Below, in pieces: positions 54,850-62,137 of a stretch of 64,000 nt of DNA. Where the stretch lies: positions 24,594-88,593 of the forward strand of contig NZ_SRYA01000020.1 of the NCBI RefSeq assembly GCF_004793545.1, written 5' to 3'. Position numbers and translations under genes: made by a program. Position 1 is the first letter of the stretch. Each line of letters opens with the position of its first letter. The DNA comes from Petralouisia muris (GTDB taxonomy: Bacteria > Bacillota > Clostridia > Lachnospirales > Lachnospiraceae). Below the pieces are notes generated by a model. The model made no database searches. It had not been told where the DNA came from and saw nothing but the letters and a program-made list of their open reading frames with translations.

Positions 54850-55731
54850 TTATCCTAAAGATTTTAGATTATTTCTATACTTCCTCATCTCCATTTCATC
54901 CGTATTATCTAATACATATTGCAATTCACTTGTAACCTTTTCACGGTCATATGGAAGATATGCCGTTACGGGCATGAAATTTGAAACCGTGTTTGCAAAT
55001 AAATGTGTGCGTATATTTAAGTTGTTGATTAGCATTTTCAGTTCACGGATACGCTCTTTTTCTTCAGCAGGGACAAACAAACCTTGCTGTGCCATCTGGT
55101 ACAACTCTGTGTCTGGGAAAAGCGTAAGAGAGTCCACCGAAACAAAATACGGATTGAGCTGGCTGAACAGTTCAGCACTATTCCTTGCATTACGGTATCC
55201 GCCGTCTTTTCCCGCAAGACCTGTCATATAAACAAAGTAATATTCAATACCCGCTTCATCTAATTTTCTGCATTGTTCCAGAATATCAGCAGCCGTATAT
55301 CCTTTATTTGCGAGGGCAAGCGTTTCGTCATCACCACTTTCCACGCCGATGCTCAGTCCGTTAATGCCCATTGCCCTTAATTTTCTTAGCTGCCACACCT
55401 CTTTATTTTTAATATCACGGATGCTCGCAAACATAGCCATTGCCTGGCATTTAATCAGATAATCCCTTACGGTCAAAGCCCTAAGTTTCAGATTCTCGTA
55501 ACTCATGGCAAAAGGATTTGCCCCTGTCCAGAATATTCTCCTTGCATATGGCTGATAGCTCTTTATCTCTGCTAAATCTTCCTCAAATTCTTCCATAGGC
55601 GACATTCGGAAACACTCATTTTTATACAGACTACAAAACTTGCATTTATTATAGGTGCAGCCAGAGGTAGCCTGTATGATGACCGAGTGAGCTTCATACG
55701 GCGGTCGCCAAGTTCTGCCTGTAAAGTGCAT
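54850..55731 (-). CDS. Radical SAM protein (CX4CX2C type), paralogue A
   Basis: 293 residues from ATG 55731 (MHFTGRTWRPPYEA) behind AAAGGAG. The cluster motif is TSGCTYNKCKFCSLY, CX4CX2C rather than the classic CX3CX2C, as in Elp3-like and related radical SAM groups. Further family features: RRIFWTGANPFAMSYENL, GINGLSIGVESGDDETLALA, NKGYTAADILEQCRKLDEAG and DSLTLFPDTELYQMAQ. No extra cluster domain, so probably a stand-alone catalytic enzyme of unknown substrate. Closely similar to the next gene and preceded by a related intergenic repeat. Confidence 0.85.
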   Translation of the reverse strand: MHFTGRTWRPPYEAHSVIIQATSGCTYNKCKFCSLYKNECFRMSPMEEFEEDLAEIKSYQPYARRIFWTGANPFAMSYENLKLRALTVRDYLIKCQAMAMFASIRDIKNKEVWQLRKLRAMGINGLSIGVESGDDETLALANKGYTAADILEQCRKLDEAGIEYYFVYMTGLAGKDGGYRNARNSAELFSQLNPYFVSVDSLTLFPDTELYQMAQQGLFVPAEEKERIRELKMLINNLNIRTHLFANTVSNFMPVTAYLPYDREKVTSELQYVLDNTDEMEMRKYRNNLKSLG

Positions 55732-55754
55732 GATTATCGCTCCTTTCGTCCTTT

Positions 55755-55796
55755 TTGCGCTGCTTTTTGTGAAGATATACCCGCAGGGTGCTTTCT
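55755..55796. repeat. Intergenic repeat upstream of radical SAM A
   Basis: TGCGCTGCTTTTTGTG followed by GATATACCCGCAGGGTGCTT. The same arrangement occurs at 56772-56834, and related GTA-CCC-x-GGG units at 58288-58386. Confidence 0.55.
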
Positions 55797-55847
55797 TATT
55801 TTTGTGTAGTTCTCTGCACATAACGGTACACCCACAAAATACTGCTC

Positions 55848-56747
55848 TTACAAATGATAGACGCTTTTTCTATACCGCTGTAATTCTTCTTCACTGACGT
55901 TTCCAATGATTTCATCGAGAAATACCAACAGCTTTTCCTTGTCTTTCGGCAGTCGCCCGTGAAACTGGAACGCATTGGAAGCCCCCATTGCCGCAAAGAT
56001 GGTAGGTATCTGCAAATTTTCAATGAGCGTCCGTACCTCTTTGTATTTTTCAACTTCTCCTTCTTCCTGCCAGTTCCCACGCTGTATTTCTGCAAAAAGT
56101 TCAGAATCGGGATAAATCGTAAGCATATTTGCCCCTATGAGCGTAGGGTGTATCTGGTTGCATATATCAGCCGTCAATTTTGCTCCAATCTCTCCACGAC
56201 CTGCCCCAGAAATGCTCACCAAATAAAAGAAACTGTAATGAATATCCGCTGCATCTAATCTCTGGCATTGCTCTATGATGTCTGCCGAGGTATATCCCTT
56301 GTTCATAAACCGCAGGGCTTCATCATCGCCTGTTTCTATTCCTATCGTCAGACCGTCATATCCCATATCCCGCAGTTTGGCAAGCTCCTTATCGGTTTTC
56401 GGAGTAACATCTGTAATCCTTGCAAACGAGCCGATAGATTTCACTGACGGACGATATTTGCGGATTAGCTCTGCAATCGCAGTTAATTTGTCATAAGACA
56501 AAACAAATGGGTTAGCTCCAGTCAAAAAGACTCTGTCAATACGCCCACTGTTCCAACCTTTCGTTGCTCTTTTAACCTCCCGTAAATCACTCTCAATATC
56601 TTCCAGAGGGGACATTCTGAATTTGAACGACAAATCATTATACAAAGTACAAAACTTACATTTATGATGCGTACAGCCTGCCGTTACCTCTAACAAAAGT
56701 GACGCCGCTTCATACGGCGGTCGCCAAATTGTTCCTGTGTAGTGCAT
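55848..56747 (-). CDS. Radical SAM protein (CX4CX2C type), paralogue B
   Basis: 299 residues from ATG 56747 (MHYTGTIWRPPYEA) after AAAGGAG. Cluster motif TAGCTHHKCKFCTLY; shared blocks with paralogue A include WRPPYEA, FLTGANPFVLSYDKL, GYDGLTIGIETGDDEALRFM and NKGYTSADIIEQCQRLDAAD. The two genes lie head to tail, 116 bases apart, and likely arose by tandem duplication. A divergent HxlR regulator gene lies 219 bases upstream with an HxlR-type operator in the gap, so quinone, electrophile or drug stress may induce it. Substrate unknown. Confidence 0.85.
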   Translation of the reverse strand: MHYTGTIWRPPYEAASLLLEVTAGCTHHKCKFCTLYNDLSFKFRMSPLEDIESDLREVKRATKGWNSGRIDRVFLTGANPFVLSYDKLTAIAELIRKYRPSVKSIGSFARITDVTPKTDKELAKLRDMGYDGLTIGIETGDDEALRFMNKGYTSADIIEQCQRLDAADIHYSFFYLVSISGAGRGEIGAKLTADICNQIHPTLIGANMLTIYPDSELFAEIQRGNWQEEGEVEKYKEVRTLIENLQIPTIFAAMGASNAFQFHGRLPKDKEKLLVFLDEIIGNVSEEELQRYRKSVYHL

Positions 56748-56771
56748 AAACACATCTCCTTTCCTTATTCC

Positions 56772-56834
56772 TGCGCTGCTTTTTGTGCACGTGTGCCCCA
56801 GAGGGTATAAAGGTATGCCCGCAGGGTGTTTTCT
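56772..56834. repeat. Intergenic repeat upstream of radical SAM B
   Basis: TGCGCTGCTTTTTGTG, then two CCC-x-GGG units (GTGCCCCAGAGGGTAT and GTATGCCCGCAGGGTG). Homologous to 55755-55796 with one extra unit. Confidence 0.55.
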
Positions 56835-56880
56835 GTAGTCTATACTAATTATAGTTTTGTACAACGTTTTTACAAGTACT

Positions 56881-56897
56881 GTACTTTTTTGTAGTAC
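56881..56897. promoter_or_regulatory. HxlR/DUF24-type operator
   Basis: GTACTTTTTTGTAGTAC: TACT and AGTA separated by seven bases, extended to GTACT/AGTAC. It closely resembles the TACT-N6/7-AGTA sites described for Bacillus YodB-type regulators. Another overlapping repeat AAGTACT (56874) / AGTACTT (56893) lies here. Between the HxlR gene and radical SAM B. Confidence 0.6.
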
Positions 56898-56966
56898 TTA
56901 TATCAAAGAGGTACATTAATTTTTAAGAAAAGGCGTGTTATACTATTTCAGAAAGGAGTGGCAGGA

Positions 56967-57296
56967 ATGAAAAAAAGTACATTGGCTGTTGAACGCTGCA
57001 AAACCGTTTCTACCATACAAAAAATTTTAGGCGGTAAATGGAAAATCGAAATCATTTATTATATTGCCTTTCGGGATATACACCGTTTCGGGGAGCTTCG
57101 CAGGCATATCGGCGATATTACGGAATCAAGCCTGACAAAGCAGCTTCGGGAATTAGAAGCAGACGGATTTATTACCCGCCATGATTATAAAGAAGTTCCT
57201 CCCCATGTGGAATATAACCTTACTGACTTGGGCAAAAGTTTTATTCCCGTCTTTGAGCATATGAAACAATGGGGAGATGAAAACCTCAATATGTAA
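56967..57296 (+). CDS. HxlR-family winged-helix regulator
   Basis: 109 residues from ATG 56967 (AAGGAG eight bases before). Family pattern: VERCKTVSTIQKILGGKWKI, FGELRRHIGDITESSLTKQL, RELEADGFITRHDYKEVPPH and VEYNLTDLGKSFIPV. A Cys near the N-terminus (ERCK) matches the redox/quinone-sensing Cys of many members. Probably controls the divergent radical SAM genes through the operator at 56881-56897 and ends at a bidirectional terminator. Confidence 0.93.
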   Translation: MKKSTLAVERCKTVSTIQKILGGKWKIEIIYYIAFRDIHRFGELRRHIGDITESSLTKQLRELEADGFITRHDYKEVPPHVEYNLTDLGKSFIPVFEHMKQWGDENLNM

Positions 57297-57310
57297 TCAT
57301 GTTTTCCTCA

Positions 57311-57350
57311 AAAAGACAGAGCCAATGATCTGACATTGGCTCTGTCTTTT
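57311..57350. terminator. Bidirectional terminator
   Basis: AAAAGACAGAGCCAATG (57311-57327) and CATTGGCTCTGTCTTTT (57334-57350): 17-bp perfect stem, 6-base loop, with T/A tracts on both sides. Serves the HxlR gene and the convergent amidohydrolase gene. Confidence 0.95.
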
Positions 57351-57373
57351 TACTTTTTACGCTTGATAAACAA

Positions 57374-58186
57374 CTACGAAACAAGTCCAAGACTATCCAA
57401 CAATTTTTCTATATTCTCACCTAACGCCATTTTTGCGGTTGTCTGGTTAGGGCTTACAAATTCTATGAGCTGCCTATACAGATATGGTTCTCCATAAGGA
57501 GCGTCCGAGCTATACAAACATCTTTCTGGCAGCTCAACTAATGCCATTTTTGTAGCAATAGAAGCAAAAGCGGCTGAAAGGTCTAAATATACATTCTCAT
57601 GTCCTTTTGCAAATTTAATCACATCCATCCAATTTGAGCCGCCTAAATGCCCCAAGATAACAGGTATTTCTGAATACTTCTCACATAATGCCATTAGCCG
57701 CTTAATGCCGTCTAATGTAACTGGATGAAACGTATGTACCCAGACAGGATATAACCTTGTATTCTGCACTGATTGGAATACCGTGTCTAATTCCATAATC
57801 TGCTGCTCATTGCCAGGGGTAAATTCCCCTATGCCACATAAAGAATTGGCTGTGATATGTGTTTCTATCCATTCCTGTGTTTCCTCTAAACTTAGCCCTA
57901 ACGGTACAGAGCCAAAGCCCAGAAAGCGGCCTGGATTGTCTTTTATGGCTTCAGTAACCTCTAAAATATTCTTTTCCAATCGTCGGATGTTGTCTTTTTT
58001 ACTGTTATCTCCTGCAAGAACTCTGTATAATGTGTCCATCTCCGATTCAAGCTCACTTAAATTACCCGCTTTTTCTGGATGCGGTGCGGAGCAGAAAAGG
58101 ATTGTCCTATCCACGCCTGCAGCATCCATTTTTTCCAACTGTGTTTTTGTCAGGAACATGATGTGTTCGTGACTGTCAATAACCAT
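57374..58186 (-). CDS. Amidohydrolase-family metal-dependent hydrolase
   Basis: 270 residues. TIM-barrel hydrolase of the amidohydrolase-2 type: N-terminal MVIDSHEHIMF (HxH metal motif), VWVHTFHPVTLDGIKRLMAL, VILGHLGGSNWMDV and the late Asp in LYSSDAPYGEPYL. These enzymes hydrolyse or decarboxylate ring or amide substrates; the substrate here is unknown. AGGAGG precedes the ATG. Divergent from the HxlR-TetR fusion gene, which may regulate it. Confidence 0.88.
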   Translation of the reverse strand: MVIDSHEHIMFLTKTQLEKMDAAGVDRTILFCSAPHPEKAGNLSELESEMDTLYRVLAGDNSKKDNIRRLEKNILEVTEAIKDNPGRFLGFGSVPLGLSLEETQEWIETHITANSLCGIGEFTPGNEQQIMELDTVFQSVQNTRLYPVWVHTFHPVTLDGIKRLMALCEKYSEIPVILGHLGGSNWMDVIKFAKGHENVYLDLSAAFASIATKMALVELPERCLYSSDAPYGEPYLYRQLIEFVSPNQTTAKMALGENIEKLLDSLGLVS

Positions 58187-58287
58187 ATTTACGCCTCCTT
58201 GACAAATTTGATATAATATAAGTATCTCTGAAAGAGAGTAAACTTCAAGTACGCACTTTTTTGATATGAAGTGTCTTTTTTAACACT

Positions 58288-58386
58288 GTACCCAAAGGGC
58301 ATCCATAATATATGCTCCTGCGGGGCGGGCGGTTAAGGTATACCCAAAGGGCATCCCATAATGCATGCCCCTCACGGGGCGGGCGG
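58288..58386. repeat. Tandem 50-bp repeat in the amidohydrolase-regulator gap
   Basis: Unit 1 (58288-58332) and unit 2 (58338-58386) share GTAxCCCAAAGGGCATCC, an ATG/TGC segment and CGGGGCGGGCGG. Each unit contains the palindromic pairs CCCAAAGGG and, in unit 2, GCCCCTCACGGGGC. Related to the shorter repeats at 55755 and 56772. Confidence 0.65.
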
Positions 58387-58424
58387 ACTATCGTCCGATA
58401 AAGTATGAAAGGATGGAGATATTC

Positions 58425-59414
58425 ATGGCAAAAACACAAGCAGTTCACGACCAATGCCCTATTGAAGTCGGTCTGAATATATTGAGCGGAAAATGGAAAC
58501 TAAAAATATTATGGCATTTATCTAAAGGTACAATCCGCTTTAACGAGCTGCAAAGGCTTTTAGGCGGCATTACGACAAAAACATTAACGGGGCAGCTTCG
58601 GGAACTGGAAGAACAAGGAATCGTCGTAAGAAAAGTTTTTCCAGAAGTCCCTCCCAAAGTTGAATACTCTTTAAGCGAAATAGGGACAACCCTTAACCCT
58701 ATCTTGTCGCAGCTATGTGATTGGGGAAAGACATACCATACTTACATGGAAACGAAAAAAACACGTAAAGAAAGAGCTTTAGAAACTAAAAATAAAATTT
58801 TTGATACAGCCGTAACACTAATAAAGAACAAAGGATATGACAATGTAACAATAAGTGAAATTTGTCAAACAGCGGGATTAGCAAAAGGTTCTTTTTATGT
58901 CCATTATAAATCTAAAGAAGATATTGTAAGAGAAAGTTATTATGCTGACTTGGGAAAATATATCCAAAAACATTACACCAATTTTGTAACCAAAAATCCA
59001 GATAAACCTATAATTGAACGCATTATATATTTCCTTAATCTGGAATTGAAATTTGCAGAATATGCGGGGTATGAGTTAACCTGCCTAGCATACTCTTTAA
59101 ATTTAGCTGCTTGCATTCCTGGTCCATCAGAGCATTTCAGCAAACGCCACTTTTCCAAACTTCTGTATGAAGAAATTTCACAGTCTTTAATATATATATC
59201 ATCCCCTTTTTCATGTAAAGATATTTTTGAATATTTAGAAAGTATAGTAAGGGGTATAATGGCAACTTGGTGTTTTTCAAATAATTCTTTCAATATTGTC
59301 GAACGGGGTGAGAAATACATTAAACAATCAGTTTATAGTATTTTATCAAATCAAAACCATGAATCTAACAGTTATACTTGCGAACATAGTCGGGACTGCA
59401 CAAGGGATATGTAA
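58425..59414 (+). CDS. HxlR-TetR fusion transcriptional regulator
   Basis: 329 residues from ATG 58425 (GGAG six bases before). Residues 8-105 form an HxlR winged helix (CPIEVGLNILSGKWKLKILW, ELQRLLGGITTKTLTGQLRE, FPEVPPKVEYSLSEIG). Residues 120-168 form a TetR helix-turn-helix (KNKIFDTAVTLIKNKGYDNV, then TISEICQTAGLAKGSFYVHY). Residues 170-320 are a helical ligand-binding-like domain. The junction is in frame without any stop or ribosome site, so a true two-DNA-binding-domain protein is expected. Divergent from the amidohydrolase gene. Confidence 0.88.
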   Translation: MAKTQAVHDQCPIEVGLNILSGKWKLKILWHLSKGTIRFNELQRLLGGITTKTLTGQLRELEEQGIVVRKVFPEVPPKVEYSLSEIGTTLNPILSQLCDWGKTYHTYMETKKTRKERALETKNKIFDTAVTLIKNKGYDNVTISEICQTAGLAKGSFYVHYKSKEDIVRESYYADLGKYIQKHYTNFVTKNPDKPIIERIIYFLNLELKFAEYAGYELTCLAYSLNLAACIPGPSEHFSKRHFSKLLYEEISQSLIYISSPFSCKDIFEYLESIVRGIMATWCFSNNSFNIVERGEKYIKQSVYSILSNQNHESNSYTCEHSRDCTRDM

Positions 59415-59425
59415 AGCAAAAGAGC

Positions 59426-59460
59426 AAACAGAGGAATAAGCCCCTCTGTTTTCCTTTTTA
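59426..59460 (+). terminator. Terminator between fusion regulator and SDR genes
   Basis: AAACAGAGG (59426-59434) pairs with CCTCTGTTT (59443-59451), followed by TCCTTTTTA. Surrounding sequence TATGTAAAGCAAAAGAG resembles that at 60763-60780. Confidence 0.8.
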
Positions 59461-59485
59461 CCGCACCGAAGGCTATTTCCATCTA

Positions 59486-60274
59486 CTACATTTTCTGGTT
59501 ATGCCGTGAACTGCCTGCATATTGAAATTGTGGCTCAAACAACTGAAATGAAAAGGTTTCCCTGTCCACAAAGCCCACCGTTTTATCGCTGTTGTACAAT
59601 TCAAGCAGAAATGCTGCCATCTGTGTGCTTGTATGATAAGTGCCAAATAATTTGTCATAATCATATTCACTGATGTCATTCGCAATTTTCCCAAATTCCG
59701 TTTTTGTTGCGGCAGGAGCTAATACCTTTGCCTGCATTTTTGCATGGGCGGCTTTTAACTCCCATGCCAAGCCCTCCGTAAAAGCACTGACATAGAACTT
59801 TGCAGCACAATAGGTTACCGCATTGGGAACAATCGTATAGCCGCCGCAGGAAGAAACATTGATAAGCTGTGTCCCCTCCGTATCTTTAAAGTCACGGACG
59901 AACAGGGATGAAAAGACGGTGAGGGCTTCCACGTTCAAGTGCAGCATCCGACTGATTTTCTCCAAATCCTGATTCCCGACGCTGCCATAATTTCCAAATC
60001 CTGCATTGTTTACCCATGTCCGCAGCAGATATGATTTTATGCTTTCGTATAACTGGAAAACATTTTGGGGAACAGATAAATCCGCAGCCTTAACTACAAT
60101 ATCAAGCATCGGATGTAAAGCTAAAATTTCCTGCCTTAAAGTTTCCAGTCTGTCTTTTCTTCGGGCAACAAGGATTAGGCTGCTCCCACGCTCCGCAAAA
60201 GCTTTTGCCGTTTCATACCCTATCCCCGAACTTGCCCCCGTGATTACCGTGTACTTTTCTGTGTTTTGTACCAT
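59486..60274 (-). CDS. Short-chain dehydrogenase/reductase
   Basis: 262 residues from ATG 60274 (GGAGG eight bases before; an upstream TTG is ignored). Classical SDR: TGASSGIGYETA cofactor motif with RRKDR after strand 2 suggesting NADP, NNAGFGNYG, catalytic Ser in INVSSCGGY and YCAAK (Tyr-x3-Lys). Substrate unknown; DltE/YqjQ-like. Divergent from a MerR gene and driven by a MerR-type promoter with a 19-base spacer. Confidence 0.93.
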   Translation of the reverse strand: MVQNTEKYTVITGASSGIGYETAKAFAERGSSLILVARRKDRLETLRQEILALHPMLDIVVKAADLSVPQNVFQLYESIKSYLLRTWVNNAGFGNYGSVGNQDLEKISRMLHLNVEALTVFSSLFVRDFKDTEGTQLINVSSCGGYTIVPNAVTYCAAKFYVSAFTEGLAWELKAAHAKMQAKVLAPAATKTEFGKIANDISEYDYDKLFGTYHTSTQMAAFLLELYNSDKTVGFVDRETFSFQLFEPQFQYAGSSRHNQKM

Positions 60275-60306
60275 TTGCAAAACCTCCTCTTTGCTGATAT
60301 AATACG

Positions 60307-60337
60307 AGCATACAATGTAGAGTAAACTCTATGTCAA
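60307..60337 (-). promoter_or_regulatory. MerR-activated promoter of the SDR gene with operator
   Basis: On the minus strand TTGACA (60332-60337), a 19-base spacer, TATGCT (60307-60312). The spacer contains the palindrome TAGAGTTTACTCTA (60318-60331). Over-long spacers with a central palindrome are the hallmark of MerR-type activation by DNA distortion. Confidence 0.85.
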
Positions 60338-60356
60338 GAGATAAGAGGTGATTTTT

Positions 60357-60728
60357 ATGGAATATTCCATAGGTGAATTTTCAAGGCTGACAAATTTAGG
60401 GATACATACCCTGCGTTACTACGAGCATGAAAATCTGATTACTCCGAAACGCAATTCCAGTAACCGCCGCTGTTATTCGGACAAAGACCTCGCATGGACC
60501 TACTTTATCAAGCGTCTGAAAGACACGAGTATGCCGATTAAAGAAATACAGCGTTATGCCAAACTGCGGGCAAAAGGCGACCTTACCCTGAATGAGAGAA
60601 TGGAAATGCTGACCGTGCATCGTGAGTCCCTTAATGAGCAGATAAAAGCATTACAGGAACATATGGCAAAACTGGACGATAAAATTGATTTTTACCGCCA
60701 AGAAATAGAACGCACATCTCTAAAATAG
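60357..60728 (+). CDS. MerR-family transcriptional regulator
   Basis: 123 residues from ATG 60357 (AAGAGGTG six bases before; an in-frame GTG upstream overlaps that site). N-terminal MerR helix-turn-helix and wing (YSIGEFSRLTNLGIHTLRYY, RNSSNRRCYSDKDLAWTYFI, KRLKDTSMPIKEIQRYAKLR) and a long C-terminal dimerisation helix (LNEQIKALQEHMAKLDDKID). No Cys metal site, so it belongs to the organic-compound or stress-sensing group. Shares its intergenic region with the SDR gene it likely activates. Confidence 0.93.
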   Translation: MEYSIGEFSRLTNLGIHTLRYYEHENLITPKRNSSNRRCYSDKDLAWTYFIKRLKDTSMPIKEIQRYAKLRAKGDLTLNERMEMLTVHRESLNEQIKALQEHMAKLDDKIDFYRQEIERTSLK

Positions 60729-60768
60729 TCGGAACACATATCGAAAGTTCTTCACATGGACTATGTAA

Positions 60769-60817
60769 GGTAAAAGAGGAAACAAAAGGATAAGCCCTCT
60801 GCTTCCTCTGTTTTACC
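60769..60817. terminator. Hairpin terminator between MerR and DUF2000 genes
   Basis: GGTAAAAGAGGAA (60769-60781) pairs with TTCCTCTGTTTTACC (60803-60817) with a two-base bulge. It overlaps the DUF2000 stop codon and can serve both convergent genes. The flanks (ATAAGCCC-CTCTG) repeat the module at 59410-59450. Confidence 0.7.
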
Positions 60818-61235
60818 GTAACAAAGGCATACTCCCCGTCAGCTTGTTAATCTGCTTTTTATTTCCGCAGACAGCGATTCCAATATAATTTAATCTGCTT
60901 TCTGAGGTATTCGCTATTTTGCGGGTGAACTCATTGTAAGTCTTACACCCTTGTGCTAAATCAGAAAAATCAACAACTGTCAATTCAGCAAATTGCGGCT
61001 CAAACAACTTTGTTCTGAGTTTTTTAAGTATCTCGGTATTTCCTTTTAATATCGGTACGGGAAACTGTATAATCCCTATGTGGGCATTTCCCTCTAAATC
61101 AAGCACATCATTCCCGACAACATCGGGCATTTTCATTCCCATAGTGATGCCAAGGATAGCGGCGGTATTTGCAATAATCCCAAGAGGTAAATTTTCATCA
61201 ACAACAATCACACATTTTTCATTCTCTACATTCAT
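60813..61235 (-). CDS. DUF2000 family protein
   Basis: 140 residues from ATG 61235, two codons inside an alternative GTG. Matches DUF2000 throughout: KCVIVVDENLPLGIIANTAA, DVVGNDVLDLEGNAHIGIIQ, FPVPILKGNTEILKKLR and IGIAVCGNKKQINKLTGSMP. The fold of this family is related to peptidyl-tRNA hydrolase 2; function is unknown. The ATG lies two bases after the EamA stop (TGAAAATG), so it is translationally coupled to that transporter gene. Confidence 0.88.
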   Translation of the reverse strand: MNVENEKCVIVVDENLPLGIIANTAAILGITMGMKMPDVVGNDVLDLEGNAHIGIIQFPVPILKGNTEILKKLRTKLFEPQFAELTVVDFSDLAQGCKTYNEFTRKIANTSESRLNYIGIAVCGNKKQINKLTGSMPLLR

Positions 61236-61237
61236 TT

Positions 61238-62137
61238 TCACTTTCCTCTTTTCCTTAATTTTAATTTACTTTCCGATAGAAACAAGCCGATTAAGGTAAG
61301 CCCTATTCCTATCGCAGCAATCCATGTAATTTTTTCCTTTAACACAATAACGGATGAAGTGGCGGTAATGACAGGGACTATATAAATATACACGCTTGTC
61401 TTAACAGTTCCAAGCACCCCTACCGCATAATTCCAAGTAACAAAACAAAGGGCTGATGCTCCAAGACCTAAATAGATAAGGTTTAGGGCATACTCTGGCT
61501 TTATAACTTTTTGCACATCCAAGTTGAAATCAAAAACAAAGAGAAACGGAAGCATGAAAAGTATTCCATATGTAAATATCTTCCTTGTAGTCCCAATCGT
61601 ATTCAATCCATAGCTGCTGATTTTTCGTGTAAGCAAGGAATAAACTGCCCATACCAATGCCGCAGCAACCGCCAGAATATCACCAATGGGATTCAGCTCC
61701 AATTCCTTACCGTTAAAACTGATAAGGCATATCCCTATCATAGCAACTACAAAACCAACAAAAAATTGTACTTTCAGTTTTTCTTCTGTCTTTAGAAATA
61801 CATGAGATAAAACAGCAGTAAAAAACGGGGCGACAGAAATAATAATGCCGACATTAGAAGCCATCGTATAAGTCAATGCTATGTTCTCAAGCAAATAGTA
61901 TAAACATATCCCACATAACCCCGCCGCAGCAAATGTAAGCTCCTGTTTTTTATCCTTTATTTTTAAGCGTTTCGGATAAATGATAATCAATACAAGCAGA
62001 CCAAGCAAAAATCTAAAAAACAGAATTTCTATCGGCGTGAAATCTGCAAGAAGTATTTTGGTGGATATGAAAGTCGTTCCCCATATCATAATCGTAACCA
62101 GAGCTGTGATATGCCCTGTGGTAGTTTTTTTATCCAC
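61238..62137 (-). CDS. EamA/DMT-family transporter
   Basis: 299 residues from GTG 62137 (VDKKTTTGHITAL), which overlaps the AraC stop by eight bases; the usual EamA length argues against the longer frame. Ten membrane helices in two five-helix EamA repeats: MIWGTTFISTKILL and FFRFLLGLLVLII in the first, DILAVAAALVWAVYSLLTRK and YIVPVITATSSVIVLKEKIT in the second. Drug/metabolite exporter family; the substrate is unknown. Between an AraC regulator and DUF2000 in one operon. Confidence 0.92.
   Translation of the reverse strand: MDKKTTTGHITALVTIMIWGTTFISTKILLADFTPIEILFFRFLLGLLVLIIIYPKRLKIKDKKQELTFAAAGLCGICLYYLLENIALTYTMASNVGIIISVAPFFTAVLSHVFLKTEEKLKVQFFVGFVVAMIGICLISFNGKELELNPIGDILAVAAALVWAVYSLLTRKISSYGLNTIGTTRKIFTYGILFMLPFLFVFDFNLDVQKVIKPEYALNLIYLGLGASALCFVTWNYAVGVLGTVKTSVYIYIVPVITATSSVIVLKEKITWIAAIGIGLTLIGLFLSESKLKLRKRGK

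Noticed and set aside
58288..58386. CRISPR-like tandem repeat
   Set aside because: Only two units of about 50 bases without unique spacers and no cas genes nearby.
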